Source: Cyanobacteria bacterium FACHB-DQ100
GTDB lineage: Bacteria > Cyanobacteriota > Cyanobacteriia > Leptolyngbyales > Leptolyngbyaceae
Assembly (NCBI GenBank): GCA_014695195.1
Contig: JACJNW010000039.1
Span: 1 to 64,000, forward strand
Direction: 5' to 3'
DNA: 64,000 nt
Shown: piece after piece, positions 51,603 through 60,829 of the stretch
How positions within the stretch are numbered: position 1 is the first letter of the stretch
How the letters are laid out: the number at the start of each line of letters is the position of its first letter
Translations under genes and position numbers: made by a program
Notes under the pieces: generated by a model
Databases searched by the model: none
Told to the model about the DNA's origin: nothing
The model's input: only the letters and a program-made list of their open reading frames with translations

Positions 51603-52408
51603 AATCTCAATGGGATTGTTTGCTGGAGAATTTAGGCACCTGGGAAGGTTCGTTTACACGGCTTTCACCCGCTGGGGAAGTTTTAGAAGATACCCCTTCG
51701 ATCGTGTCTTTTGCCGGACTCAATCACAATCAAACCATGCGTCAGATTGTTCGTCTCGCTCCAGCAAATCAGCCCATCAGCGAGAAAGTTCTAGAGTACA
51801 GTTCACTCGGTCGCAATATTCTGCTGTTCGACAACGGCGCATTTTCTCAAGGTACGATTCAGTTTGCGCCGTTCTCAGAGTTTGGTGCGGAGTTGGGATT
51901 AATTCATGACGATCGCCGCCTCCGCCTCGTTCAACTATTCGACAAACAAGGTAAGCTCACCGGACTCACCTTAATTCGAGAAAAATTATCCGGTTCAGAA
52001 ACACTAGAGCGTCCACCCCTTCAAGTTGAAGATTTGATCGGGGAATGGAAGGGAGCAGCGACGACCATTTATCCAGATTGGCGATCGCCCGATTCGTACA
52101 CCACTGCTTTGAAAATTTGGCGCGAAGGTGAACGTCTACATCAAGAACTGAACTTCGGACGCACGATCGTCACCAGTGCTCAAATTGAAGGATCGCGATT
52201 GAGATTCGATCGAGGTGTTCAAATTTTGCTGCTTCCGAATGGAGCTTCATCCAACTGTCCGTTAGAAATTCAACCTCGTCAGCCTTTCGTGCTTGAAGTC
52301 GGCTGGCTTCTACAACCAAATCTAAGACAGCGCTTAATCCGCAGCTATAGCGATAAAGGTGAATGGGTTAGCCTTACATTAGTGACAGAGCATAAAATTG
52401 ACTCATAA
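51599..52408 (+). CDS. DUF3598-family protein (lipocalin-like)
   Basis: A 269-residue protein of the DUF3598 family, which has a double calycin/lipocalin-like beta-barrel. Seen: WDCLLENLGTWEGSFTRLSP at the N-terminus and, in the second half, LIGEWKGAATTIYPDWRSPD, which repeats the GxWxGxxTxxxP pattern; LLPNGASSNCPLEIQPRQPF and LEVGWLLQPNLRQRLIRSYS near the end. Related cyanobacterial folds bind bilins, but a bilin lyase function is not shown. The ATG (51599) overlaps the stop of the decayed GH65 frame. A Uma2 gene follows 20 bases later. Confidence 0.75.
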   Translation: MKSQWDCLLENLGTWEGSFTRLSPAGEVLEDTPSIVSFAGLNHNQTMRQIVRLAPANQPISEKVLEYSSLGRNILLFDNGAFSQGTIQFAPFSEFGAELGLIHDDRRLRLVQLFDKQGKLTGLTLIREKLSGSETLERPPLQVEDLIGEWKGAATTIYPDWRSPDSYTTALKIWREGERLHQELNFGRTIVTSAQIEGSRLRFDRGVQILLLPNGASSNCPLEIQPRQPFVLEVGWLLQPNLRQRLIRSYSDKGEWVSLTLVTEHKIDS

Positions 52409-52428
52409 TCCAACAATCCAACCACTTT

Positions 52429-52971
52429 ATGGCACTTACAGTTAAGGATTTAGAAATACTCCAAACGCAGTGTCCAGACTATCGAATGGAGCTAGTGAAT
52501 GGAGAGATTATTGTCATGAGTCCATCGGGGTATGAATCAGATGAAGTCACAGCAGAAATGATTCGACAGTTAGGAAACTGGGTTAGACCCAGAAAAATGG
52601 GTAGAGTGACTGCTTCTAGCGCTGGTTTCGTCTTACCGAACTCTGATACTCGTGCGCCTGATGTTTCCTTTGTGCAAGCAGAACGATTACGCCGCAGTCC
52701 CCGAAGCTTTGCCGAACTTGCTCCCGATTTGGTGGTTGAAGTTAAATCACCCAGCGACAGCATTACCAAGCTCAGAACCAAAATTGATGAATTTCTTGAG
52801 CTGGGAACCAGAGTCGGTATTCTAATCAATCCAGAGCAAGAGTGGGTCGAAATTCGTCGCAGTGGAGAAGATCCGATCGTTCTTCACAACGGCGACACAA
52901 TCACAGCCCCCGATCTTCTTCCGGGTTGGGAAGCCAAAGTCGAAGATCTCTGGTCGCCGCAGTTCGATTAA
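52429..52971 (+). CDS. Uma2-family (DUF820) endonuclease-fold protein
   Basis: A 180-residue Uma2 protein: LEILQTQCPDYRMELVNGEI, VIPNSDTRAPDVSFVQAERL-like middle (seen here as LPNSDTRAPDVSFVQAERLR), DLVVEVKSPSDSITKLRTKI with the catalytic Glu/Lys core, and RVGILINPEQEWVEIRRSGE near the end. The P-D/E-x-K-like residues are intact, so it may be an active nuclease or hydrolase. It follows DUF3598 by 20 bases on the same strand. A Uma2 gene of a different type is at 17211, and another at 57863. Confidence 0.85.
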   Translation: MALTVKDLEILQTQCPDYRMELVNGEIIVMSPSGYESDEVTAEMIRQLGNWVRPRKMGRVTASSAGFVLPNSDTRAPDVSFVQAERLRRSPRSFAELAPDLVVEVKSPSDSITKLRTKIDEFLELGTRVGILINPEQEWVEIRRSGEDPIVLHNGDTITAPDLLPGWEAKVEDLWSPQFD

Positions 52972-52983
52972 ACGCTCGACTCA

Positions 52984-54423
52984 TCAACGAAGCCGCTTAG
53001 CAGCACTATCCTGTCCAGCTTGATGCAGAATTAATTGCGTTACCTGGCCTTGTTGGTCTTTGATGAACGTAATCTGAGCATCGACTTCTTTGGTAAAAAA
53101 GCGGGTTTCTGACTCAGGGAAAAGTTCTATCATAGGCTGACCCGTCGCCTGGGCGAAGAGGCGATCGCCTTCTTTAGTAATCGTCAGAATAAAGTTCGGA
53201 GAAAGTTCATAGCGTCCTACATAAGGTTCATACAGCTTGGGATTGACAACGATCGCTTTTCGCTCTTTTGGTGGCTCATGCTTCATTAGCGGAAACTGCT
53301 TCTCCAGAAGATGCAGTCCGATATCATCAATACTGTTACTGGAATTTGACAAAACTACGACTCCCAATCGCTTCTTTTTATCCAAGCCAATAAAGCTGCG
53401 ATAGCCCCCTGTTCCACCGTTATGCCAAACAATCTCTCTACCGTACTTTCGGAAAATATGCCAACCCAAGCCGATGTCTAAATCAGGTGTTCCAGTTGGA
53501 CGCTGAGCGACCTGCGTCCGCTGCATCGCAGGCACGAGATTAGACTCGATTAAGCCCAGATTTGCTGCCAGGAAATCTAAAAGATCCTGAGTTGTAGAGC
53601 GTAATGCTCCTGCCCCTGCCAAGGTTGGAAAATCCCAGCTTTTAGTAGGCTGACCTGTTGAAGTATGTCCTGTTGCGAGGCGCGATCGCAGCTCTGAAGA
53701 TAACTGAATCTGAGTGCTTTCCATCTTTAGCGGCTGAGCAATTCGCGTTGTCACAAGCGTTTCGTAATTCATTCCAGACTCTAAGCTGAGGATCTGTCCG
53801 AGCAAGCCAAATCCTAGATTCGAGTATTCGTACTTCGTTCCGATATCTCTGGTTAATTGATGCCTGGATAAGAATTCATGCAGTTGCTCAACGGTGTAAT
53901 CTGCGTAAGGATTTTCGGGGTCTTGTGGATTGAAATTATCCGGCAGTCTAGGTAATCCAGAGGTGTGTGTAGCGAGATCGATTAGCGTAATTTCCTTTCC
54001 GTTCCGGTGAGGAACGCGAACAGATTTGGGCAGAAACCTTGAGATCGGATCGCTCAGCCTGAGTTCTCCCCGCTCTACGCAGTCTGCTAACAAGAGCGCC
54101 GTAAACACCTTGCTAATCGAGCCAATTTCAAAAACTGTATTCCCATCAGGCTTGCGAGAATCTGATTGCGCCAATCGTCCATGACTAACAATTTTGCGTC
54201 CTTCAGGTGTAATCAGTCCGACGACGATGCCCAGACTTTGTTTTTCCTGGTCAATGCGGCGTTGCAGAATGAGTTGCACTGCGTCAACGGATAAATCAGA
54301 TTGAGGTAGTTTTGCTTGAGCGAGTGATCTCAGTTGCATCAGTCCAACCCCCGCACCTGCTAGAGCTAAAGCGATCCAAGGAACAGAAGATTTGATCATC
54401 GATCGTCTACCAATTCGATTCAC
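52984..54423 (-). CDS. serine hydrolase, class C beta-lactamase-like
   Basis: A 479-residue penicillin-binding-protein-like hydrolase. The N-terminal hydrophobic segment (VPWIALALAGAGVGLM) is an anchor or signal. Seen: the SxxK motif in FEIGSISKVFTALLLA near residue 100, the YxN motif in YEYSNLGFGLLGQ (YSN), and the HxG-type third motif in VWHNGGTGGYRSFIGLD. The C-terminal 90 residues form a DUF3471-like beta domain (LYEPYVGRYELSPNFILTIT). It may act on D-amino-acid peptides or esters in the periplasm. It is not evidence of antibiotic resistance. Minus strand, monocistronic. Confidence 0.87.
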   Translation of the reverse strand: MNRIGRRSMIKSSVPWIALALAGAGVGLMQLRSLAQAKLPQSDLSVDAVQLILQRRIDQEKQSLGIVVGLITPEGRKIVSHGRLAQSDSRKPDGNTVFEIGSISKVFTALLLADCVERGELRLSDPISRFLPKSVRVPHRNGKEITLIDLATHTSGLPRLPDNFNPQDPENPYADYTVEQLHEFLSRHQLTRDIGTKYEYSNLGFGLLGQILSLESGMNYETLVTTRIAQPLKMESTQIQLSSELRSRLATGHTSTGQPTKSWDFPTLAGAGALRSTTQDLLDFLAANLGLIESNLVPAMQRTQVAQRPTGTPDLDIGLGWHIFRKYGREIVWHNGGTGGYRSFIGLDKKKRLGVVVLSNSSNSIDDIGLHLLEKQFPLMKHEPPKERKAIVVNPKLYEPYVGRYELSPNFILTITKEGDRLFAQATGQPMIELFPESETRFFTKEVDAQITFIKDQQGQVTQLILHQAGQDSAAKRLR

Positions 54424-54486
54424 ATGACCACGACCACATGAGAGAAGATTTTGGCGTGTTAGCTCAAGCGATCGTGCATCATCTGA

Positions 54487-55065
54487 TCATATGATCGAGC
54501 AATCTCGCTCCAATGCCTGCCGCAACAAATCTCGATAATCGCGATTGTTGATGACATAAGCGCCAAACCGCTCTAAGTGCGGATTCATCATCTGCGCATC
54601 AAATAGAACGAAATTGCGCGATCGTAAATGTTCCACCAGCTTCACCATCGCCACTTTCGAGCCGTCCGGGATTCGAAAGAACATCGATTCCCCAATAAAC
54701 GCTCCCCGCAGCGACAATCCCAGAATGCCACCCGCAAGCTGATCGCCTTGCCAGGTTTCAAAACTATGCGCCCAGCCTGCTTGATGCAACGTCCAGTAAA
54801 TTTCCTTGAGGTCATCTGAGATCCAGGTTGATTCACGATCGGCACAACCCTCGACTACCGCCTCAAACGCTTGATTAATTGCCACGGTAAATCGATTTTG
54901 ATTCAATACCCGTCGTAGCGATTTGGGATATTGAAACCGCTCATCTAGAGGAATCAAAGTTCGTTCACGACTGGTATACCAGGCTAAATCTTTACCTGAC
55001 TCATTCGACATCAAGAAATAACCTTGAGCGTAACCTTCAAGAATCGAAGGCACATCAATTCGCAT
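54487..55065 (-). CDS. aat: leucyl/phenylalanyl-tRNA-protein transferase
   Basis: A 192-residue enzyme attaching Leu or Phe to N-terminal Arg/Lys of proteins, marking them for ClpS-ClpAP degradation. Seen: [100 protein letters not shown], and [20 protein letters not shown]. The order and spacing are those of Aat. It is slightly short at the N-terminus compared with E. coli Aat, as in other cyanobacteria. Divergent from the gene at 55143. Confidence 0.93.
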   Translation of the reverse strand: MRIDVPSILEGYAQGYFLMSNESGKDLAWYTSRERTLIPLDERFQYPKSLRRVLNQNRFTVAINQAFEAVVEGCADRESTWISDDLKEIYWTLHQAGWAHSFETWQGDQLAGGILGLSLRGAFIGESMFFRIPDGSKVAMVKLVEHLRSRNFVLFDAQMMNPHLERFGAYVINNRDYRDLLRQALERDCSII

Positions 55066-55142
55066 AACCTAGCTCCGAAAGGCGTTGTAACAGGGATACT
55101 GAAACGATATAGTTTGAATAGCCTTGTTTGGGGGAAAGTAGC

Positions 55143-55472
55143 ATGATTGAACCCATCCCACCGATTACGTTACCGCCCGCGAAGCATCCGGAGCAAGAAG
55201 CGGTTTGGCTTGAACAAAAATTGCTGCGGTGGCTCGATGAGGAATTTCTCCCAGAACCCGCCAACCGAAGAATCGCAGAACGGGCTGCCCAAATCTACAA
55301 GCGCCACCGCATGGAAGACGAAAACGATTTGGGGTCGCTAGTAATTGCGATTATCGCAGAGATGCAATCGTTCGACTTTTCTGACAGTTTTTATGGAGAA
55401 TTTGCGATCGCCAATGCTGTGAGCGATTTACTCATGGACAGCTTAGGGGTCGATCGCTGTTGTGGGCAGTGA
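55143..55472 (+). CDS. hypothetical cyanobacterial protein
   Basis: A 109-residue protein starting MIEPIPPITLPPAKHPEQEA, proline-rich at the N-terminus, then helical (WLEQKLLRWLDEEFLPEPAN, RRIAERAAQIYKRHRMEDEN). It ends SLGVDRCCGQ with two cysteines. ATG 55143 has GGGGGAAA 4-11 bases upstream, and is preferred to TTG 55128. No domain that I can name. It is convergent with rpsN, with an inverted repeat between the stops. Confidence 0.6.
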   Translation: MIEPIPPITLPPAKHPEQEAVWLEQKLLRWLDEEFLPEPANRRIAERAAQIYKRHRMEDENDLGSLVIAIIAEMQSFDFSDSFYGEFAIANAVSDLLMDSLGVDRCCGQ

Positions 55473-55486
55473 AATTCTGGAGAAGT

Positions 55487-55531
55487 GAAATTTTGGATTT
55501 CAGATGCACTGATCCAAAATCCAAAATTTTC
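55487..55531. repeat. AT-rich inverted repeat between convergent genes
   Basis: GAAATTTTGGATTT (55487-55500) and AAAATCCAAAATTTTC (55516-55531) pair almost perfectly around a 15-base loop. The right arm touches the rpsN stop codon. It likely acts as a shared transcription end, but no T-run pattern settles the direction. Confidence 0.6.
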
Positions 55532-55834
55532 TTACCAGCTTGATTTCACTACGCCAGGCAGTAATCCGGCGTGTGCCATTTCCCGAATACAGTGCCGTGA
55601 CAGCCCGAAATCGCGATAGAAACCTCTCGGACGACCGGTTGCCCAGCAGCGATTTCTCACCCGGACTCTTGCGCTATTGCGTGGGAGCTGTTGAATTTTG
55701 CGATGAATTTCTAGCTTTTCGGTTTGAGTCGTGGCAGCCGCAAACTGTTCCTTCAGAGCCGCACGCTTTTCTGCGTACTTCTCGACGGTGCGTTCGCGCT
55801 TTCTCTCACGCTCAATCATGCTTTTCTTAGCCAT
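55532..55834 (-). CDS. rpsN: 30S ribosomal protein S14
   Basis: A 100-residue basic ribosomal protein. Seen: [40 protein letters not shown], then [20 protein letters not shown] with [20 protein letters not shown] near the end. This is the long, zinc-free S14 form typical of cyanobacteria: only one of the zinc-ribbon cysteines remains. It binds the 30S head near the decoding site. It follows nth at a distance of 63 bases on the same strand, likely as a separate unit. Confidence 0.96.
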   Translation of the reverse strand: MAKKSMIERERKRERTVEKYAEKRAALKEQFAAATTQTEKLEIHRKIQQLPRNSARVRVRNRCWATGRPRGFYRDFGLSRHCIREMAHAGLLPGVVKSSW

Positions 55835-55897
55835 GAATGATGTTTGACCTTCTGATAAAAGACACTATTTTTGATTCTACTCAAAAATTGCAGCTTT

Positions 55898-56599
55898 CTA
55901 CGAGGTTGTGCGAGATTCCTTCAGGCTTTTCTTTGCTGGCAGAGCGGCGAGAGGGGCGGACGGGCAAAGATCAGCGAGAGCACAACGATCGCACTGCGGA
56001 TTCCGAGCATTACATACAGCCCGACCGTGATACACCAACCGAATCGACCAGTTTTCCCAGTCCGGTTGCGGTAAGAGCTTCATCAAATCCCGCTCAACCT
56101 TCACAGGCTCGGTGTTCTTGGTTAAACCTAATCGATACGATAATCGCTTGACGTGCGTATCGACTGTAACCCCCAAGTTCACGCCAAACGCATGAGCCGA
56201 AACGACATTTGCAGTTTTACGGGCAACACCGGGGAGACTGGTGAGGTCTTCCATCGATCGCGGCACTTCCCCGCCATACTTTTCCATGATGATGCGACAA
56301 GCTGCCTGAATATTTTTGGCTTTGTTGCGGTAGAAGCCGGTCGATCGTACTAATTCTTCAAGCTCAGAAAGATCAGCGCCTGCCAAAGCCGCCGCATCAG
56401 GAAAGCGGCGAAACAAGGCAGGCGTGACGGTATTAACTCGTTCATCGGTGCATTGAGCCGCCAGGATCGTTGCTACCATTAATTGAACTGGAGTGTCATA
56501 ATCCAACGTGCAAGGAGCTTCTGGATAAAGCTTTTTCAGTCGCACCAAGATCTCTAATGCACGTTGTTTGGTTGCAGAAAGTCGTCTAGTTGTCGTCAC
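55898..56599 (-). CDS. nth: endonuclease III (DNA glycosylase/AP lyase)
   Basis: A 233-residue base-excision-repair enzyme removing oxidised pyrimidines. The helix-hairpin-helix LTSLPGVARKTANVVSAHAF carries the active-site Lys, and VDTHVKRLSYRLGLTKNTEP supplies the catalytic Asp. The 4Fe-4S ligands CNARNPQCDRCALADLC have the exact C-x6-C-x2-C-x5-C spacing. The start is GTG at 56599, overlapping the rseP stop by 4 bases (GTGA), so it is translationally coupled to rseP. Length is near the family norm, with a short C-terminal extension. Confidence 0.95.
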   Translation of the reverse strand: MTTTRRLSATKQRALEILVRLKKLYPEAPCTLDYDTPVQLMVATILAAQCTDERVNTVTPALFRRFPDAAALAGADLSELEELVRSTGFYRNKAKNIQAACRIIMEKYGGEVPRSMEDLTSLPGVARKTANVVSAHAFGVNLGVTVDTHVKRLSYRLGLTKNTEPVKVERDLMKLLPQPDWENWSIRLVYHGRAVCNARNPQCDRCALADLCPSAPLAALPAKKSLKESRTTS

Positions 56600-57684
56600 T
56601 GTGGAATGAGATTCACCGTGTCACGGATGATCAGAAAAACGCCTAATCCCAGTAATAGCATTAATCCGGTCTGCATCACGCCGTCCTGAATGCCAGACGG
56701 AACAGGTTTACCGCGAAGACCTTCTACCAACAGGAATGCAAGCTGTCCGCCATCAAGTGCGGGAAGCGGCAGGATGTTGATAATCGCTAAGTTGATGCTG
56801 ATTAATGCTGTGAAGTTGAACAAGCTAGCAAAGTCAGTTTTAGCAATTCTTGCGCCTGTTGCCACGATCGCAACTGGGCCAGCCACTTGATTTGCAGTGT
56901 TACCAAAATTGCTAATCAGTTGTCCAAAGCCTTGCACCGTTAACACTACAATTCGCTGAAACTCGTTTGCCGCCATTGTGAACACTGCGATCGGGTTACT
57001 GGCACGTTTGTAGTAAACGATTTTTCCATTGGGTTGAGTCTTAAAGTGCGGCTGCAATTTGACTCCGATCTTGCCTTTGCCGTTGTCGTCTTGCGGCGTG
57101 ACATTGACCGTTACAGGCTGCCCTTTGCGCTCGATCGACAATTGCAACGGTTTTCCGGGGCTCGTCTCGATCGTTTGTCTGAGCGTATTCATCGCAGCAT
57201 CAGATGCACCGAGTGATTTGCCGTTAATCCCAACGACAACATCTCCGTTTTGGATGCCTGATTGAGCAGCGACACCTTCCGCGATCGCTTCTGGCACAAT
57301 CACACCGGGATTGTACTCAATTGTGGGCAGTCCGACGAATGCCATTTGTCCGACCAAGATAAAGTAAGCAAAGATCAGATTCGCGATTACGCCAGCGCTG
57401 ATGACGATCGCGCGATCGAGTACCGGACGATTTTTTAACAAATTTGGGTCATCTGGCGGAATCGTACTTTCTGGGTCATCGTCAGGGAATCCAACAAAAC
57501 CCCCAAGCGGCAGGGCGCGAAGGGCGTATTCGGTTTGTTCACCCTGATATCTCAGTAAGATCGGGCCAAAGCCGATCGAAAAGCGATTTGCATAAATTCC
57601 CTGAAGCCTTGCCGCCAGGAAATGACCGAGTTCATGTACAAAGATCAGAACTGCCAGAAGAAGAATAACCGCCAGAACAGACAT
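56596..57684 (-). CDS. rseP: site-2 metalloprotease RseP
   Basis: A 362-residue inner-membrane zinc protease acting in regulated intramembrane proteolysis. HELGH (residues 17-21) is in the first membrane helix. A PDZ domain lies in the middle (EAIAEGVAAQSGIQNGDVVV, GKSLGASDAAMNTLRQTIET). The second metal site LPLPALDGGQLAFL (LDGG) is near residue 305. Further helices NFTALISINLAIINILPL and LMLLLGLGVFLIIRDTVNLI complete the fold. It probably processes anti-sigma factors or signal remnants. It is upstream of, and coupled to, nth. Confidence 0.93.
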   Translation of the reverse strand: MSVLAVILLLAVLIFVHELGHFLAARLQGIYANRFSIGFGPILLRYQGEQTEYALRALPLGGFVGFPDDDPESTIPPDDPNLLKNRPVLDRAIVISAGVIANLIFAYFILVGQMAFVGLPTIEYNPGVIVPEAIAEGVAAQSGIQNGDVVVGINGKSLGASDAAMNTLRQTIETSPGKPLQLSIERKGQPVTVNVTPQDDNGKGKIGVKLQPHFKTQPNGKIVYYKRASNPIAVFTMAANEFQRIVVLTVQGFGQLISNFGNTANQVAGPVAIVATGARIAKTDFASLFNFTALISINLAIINILPLPALDGGQLAFLLVEGLRGKPVPSGIQDGVMQTGLMLLLGLGVFLIIRDTVNLIPQ

Positions 57685-57862
57685 AAGCAGTAAAAGTTAA
57701 GGCTCGATGAAGAACGTTTTTCTTATTCTAGAGGTTTCGTCTTGCCGTTACGAATCTTCACGGCACAAATCGGTAGAAAGGAGTAGTTCACGATCGCTAC
57801 TGTATCCGGGTGAATTGAGCTTCTGAACTACAATAAAGCCAACTCGTACAAGGAAAAGTCTC

Positions 57863-58516
57863 ATGAGTCAGCTAAATACTCAGGTGCAGATGGAAGCCTG
57901 GATTTCGATGTCTTGGGAAGAGTTTATCCGAATCACTGAGACTCCTGCCTATGCCAAGGTTAAGGCTTACTATTACAACGGACGAATGAGGCTCGAAGAA
58001 ATGGCAGCACTGGGTAATCCGCATTCTCGTGATCACTACATTGTGATTGCTGCTATATCAATTTTCACCGGGATTCTAGGTCTTGATATTGATGGTCATG
58101 ATAATTGCACCTATCGCAAAACTGGGTGCGCTGAAGTTCAGCCCGATGTGTCGTTCTACGTGGGTGAAAATGCAGAGATTGTACCCTGGGAAGCGACGAT
58201 CATCGATCTGGATCGGTATCCTGCTCCAGATTTGGTAATTGAAGTTGCGTATTCCTCTTTGGCCGACGATCGCGGTGAAAAACGCTTGCTCTACGAATCG
58301 TTAGGCGTGAAGGAATACTGGATTATTGATGTGCAGAATGCGAGTATTTGGGCATTTGCGGTTGCCGATCGTGGAAGTCGGCGGATTGACTGTTCGATCG
58401 TTCTACCCGGTTTAGAAATTGCGGTCTTGGAAGAAGCCTTTCGCCGCAGTCGGGAGATGAATCACGGCAAGGTGAGTGCTTGGCTGATGAATCAGTTTCA
58501 GTCTGAGATGAGTTGA
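57863..58516 (+). CDS. Uma2-family (DUF820) endonuclease-fold protein
   Basis: A 217-residue Uma2 protein, the longest of three here: ISMSWEEFIRITETPAYAKV, YYNGRMRLEEMAALGNPHSR, then GCAEVQPDVSFYVGENAEIV, YPAPDLVIEVAYSSLADDRG with the catalytic Glu, and EKRLLYESLGVKEYWIIDVQ. ATG 57863 is supported by AAGG upstream (about 57850). Unlike the two shorter Uma2 genes, it has an N-terminal extension and a His-containing loop. The 21-bp repeat array lies downstream. Role unknown. Confidence 0.85.
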   Translation: MSQLNTQVQMEAWISMSWEEFIRITETPAYAKVKAYYYNGRMRLEEMAALGNPHSRDHYIVIAAISIFTGILGLDIDGHDNCTYRKTGCAEVQPDVSFYVGENAEIVPWEATIIDLDRYPAPDLVIEVAYSSLADDRGEKRLLYESLGVKEYWIIDVQNASIWAFAVADRGSRRIDCSIVLPGLEIAVLEEAFRRSREMNHGKVSAWLMNQFQSEMS

Positions 58517-58646
58517 GTTTGGAGTGTGATCGTTCTCTTCGCTTTGGAGTTATTGGAGGAGCGATCGTGTTGTTGCATGATCTGAAAATACCAGCCTTGA
58601 ATACAACAAAAAATCCCAATTCCAACTCGAAACGTAATCCTTCCCC

Positions 58647-58814
58647 CTCTCGATCGCATTATTCCACCTCAACGCACGATCGTTCCTGCAAAAAGTGTGA
58701 ACGTTCTAGTTCAATTGATGAAAGTTCTTGCTCTCAACGTGAAAGTTCTCGCTTAAAGCATGGAAATTCGTGCAAAAAGTGTGAACGTTCCAGTCTGCAA
58801 TAGGAACGTTTACA
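58647..58814. repeat. second degenerate 21-bp tandem repeat array, 8 units
   Basis: Units start at 58647, 58668, 58689, 58710, 58731, 58752, 58773 and 58794, each 21 bases. Consensus near CTCAAAGYGTGAAAGTTCTYG. Units 58689 and 58773 (CAAAAAGTGTGAACGTTC...) differ by one base. The multiple-of-three period leaves an open frame that reads as Ser/Cys/Lys-rich heptads. I do not regard it as a gene. Compare the array at 5651: same period, different sequence, though both contain TTTCA/TGAAA and TTG blocks. Confidence 0.8.
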
Positions 58815-58881
58815 CCTTTTAGAGAATAGTTGTATGTTGAAACACGATCGCTGGACAAAACGATCGCACAATCTCCATTTT

Positions 58882-60153
58882 TTACAGCACTTCACGACCC
58901 AAATAAGGCTGCAATGCCTCCGGAACTTTCACTGTTCCATCCGCTTGCTGATAGTTTTCTAAAATTGCTGCCATCGTTCGTCCGATTGCCAATCCCGATC
59001 CATTCAGCGTATGCACAAATTGTGTTCCTTTCTGCCCCGCTCCCTTAAATCGAATATTGCCCCGACGCGCTTGGAAGTCCATAAAATTCGAGCAGCTTGA
59101 GATTTCGCGGTATGTTCCCGCTGATGGTAGCCAGACTTCAAGGTCATAACATTTTGCTGCACCGAAGCCTAAATCTCCGGTGCAAAGCTCGATCGTGCGA
59201 TATGGCAGTTTCAGCACTTCTAAAATCGCTTCTGCATTTCGCACTAAGCTTTGATGTTCCTGCTCGGAAGTTTCAGGATGCACTAGCTTTACTAACTCAA
59301 CTTTATTGAACTGATGCAGTCGAATTAAGCCGCGTGTATCTCTGCCATAGCTTCCTGCCTCACGACGAAAACAAGGCGTATAAGCACAGTGATGAATTGG
59401 TAATTGTTCGGCAGGAATGATCTCATCTCGGTATAGATTTGTCACCGGAACTTCGGCAGTCGGAGCTAACCACAAATCATCGTCAGAACATTTGAAGCTT
59501 TCTTCGGCAAATTTGGGTAACTGTCCGGTTGCAGTCATCGATCGAGAATTAATCAACACCGGAGGTAGCACTTCCACATAACCCGCAGCAATTTGCTGAT
59601 CCAACATAAGTTGAATCAATGCCCGTTCTAACGCCGCACCCGCACCCATCAGAATTACAAATCGGCTCTGAGCAATTTTGGTTGCCCGTTCTGTGTTGAA
59701 AATTCCAAGCTTTTCAGCAATCTCGTAATGGGGTAGAACTTCGATCGCGGGCTTAAACTCATCGCCCCATCGCTTCACTTCCACGTTCTCGGTTTCGTCT
59801 TTGCCGATCGGTGTCGTCTCACTCGGCAAATTCGGAAACGTCAACAATAGCGTTTCAATCTGATCGCGAATTTCTTTTTCTCGCGGCTCTAACTCGCTCA
59901 ATTTTGCCTTCAGTGCATTTCCTTCTTCGCGCAGAGGCTGAACTTCTGGATTTTTCGGATCAGCCTTCATCATCTGACCAACTAGCTTTCCGATCTCATT
60001 ACTTCGGGCTTGGAGTTGCGATCGCTCAACCTCTAACTCGCGACGCTGCTGATCGAGCGAAACGATCGCAGGAATGTCATAGCTACCCCCGCGCTGATTC
60101 AGCTTGGTTTGCACAAGGTCAGGATTTTCACGAATTAGCTTCAGGTCAAGCAC
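58882..60153 (-). CDS. serS: seryl-tRNA synthetase
   Basis: A 423-residue class II synthetase charging tRNA-Ser. An N-terminal coiled-coil arm (about 30-105: [20 protein letters not shown] and [20 protein letters not shown]) binds the tRNA. The class II core follows: motif 2 in [20 protein letters not shown] with the ensuing FNKVELV, and motif 3 in [20 protein letters not shown]. Serine-binding residues lie in [20 protein letters not shown]. The start codon is GTG at 60153. It is transcribed away from the cpc operon. Confidence 0.95.
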   Translation of the reverse strand: MLDLKLIRENPDLVQTKLNQRGGSYDIPAIVSLDQQRRELEVERSQLQARSNEIGKLVGQMMKADPKNPEVQPLREEGNALKAKLSELEPREKEIRDQIETLLLTFPNLPSETTPIGKDETENVEVKRWGDEFKPAIEVLPHYEIAEKLGIFNTERATKIAQSRFVILMGAGAALERALIQLMLDQQIAAGYVEVLPPVLINSRSMTATGQLPKFAEESFKCSDDDLWLAPTAEVPVTNLYRDEIIPAEQLPIHHCAYTPCFRREAGSYGRDTRGLIRLHQFNKVELVKLVHPETSEQEHQSLVRNAEAILEVLKLPYRTIELCTGDLGFGAAKCYDLEVWLPSAGTYREISSCSNFMDFQARRGNIRFKGAGQKGTQFVHTLNGSGLAIGRTMAAILENYQQADGTVKVPEALQPYLGREVL

Positions 60154-60829
60154 AATACAACTTCCAAAACGATAATTTTCCGGGCAGAAACGCCCAACAA
60201 TCAGGATACATCGACATTGTAGAGATGAATCGGAGAAGCCGGAGTGCGATCGTAGCCTTATGCACTAAATCAGTCTTAACAAAGCGAAACTAATATCTCG
60301 AAAAATATCTCAATCATTTGTTACAAGCTTGAGTTTTGCTTCTATCTCTGAAAAGTTCTACAAATCAATCAGTAAAGCAGGTTTGGAAATCTTAAGAAAT
60401 TATTAACTTAAAGAAAGTACACGCTTTGCGTCTAAATCTTCTCAGCAAATTGGGCAAATCTTATCCTTGATCCCGTGAAATCCCTGATCTAGCAATACTT
60501 TCGTTAAATATTTCGTTGGAGGTGATACAAATCAATAACTTGTAACAAAATCAGACGCTACAGCATTGTATAAAAGGAAATCGAAGGGGAAAACAACAAA
60601 ACAAACCCGCTTAAAACACCATCTGAAATAGGGTTCGCACTTTCTCATAGAAATGTGACAGTCTCTCAGATTTCTAACAAAACTCAACATATCGAGTTTT
60701 TGAGGAGTGTTCTTAATTCAGAGCGTGGGGTTGTATTCCCCCAAGTCCATCAACCCTCCAAATGGCTTCAGAAACACCTTCCAGTTCTGAACCAAATCGA
60801 ACTCATACCCAGTTTTTAGGAGAATTCCA
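60154..60829 (+). promoter_or_regulatory. long leader and promoter region of the cpc operon
   Basis: 676 bases without a gene between serS and cpcB. A possible -10 element TATAAA at 60569-60574 has TTGTAA at 60540-60545 with a spacer of 23, longer than usual, so I call it only a candidate. A small hairpin (GGGG-TTGTATT-CCCC, about 60726-60740) precedes the start. The ribosome site AGGAGA (60818-60823) is 6 bases before the cpcB ATG. Long 5' leaders are known for phycobilisome operons. Confidence 0.55.

Noticed and set aside
52984-54423. Beta-lactamase resistance gene
   Set aside because: Motifs match the broad serine-hydrolase/PBP-like family, and the DUF3471-like C-terminal domain points to housekeeping or unknown substrates, not to antibiotic resistance.
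58513-58803. Open frame encoding a Ser/Lys/Cys-rich peptide after the third Uma2 gene
   Set aside because: It is explained by the 21-bp repeat array and starts inside the Uma2 stop region; there is no convincing start signal.
5651-58814. 21-bp arrays as CRISPR loci
   Set aside because: Repeat units are degenerate and directly adjacent; there are no constant repeats separated by unique spacers and no cas genes. The RecB-like gene at 48073 is not evidence for CRISPR.
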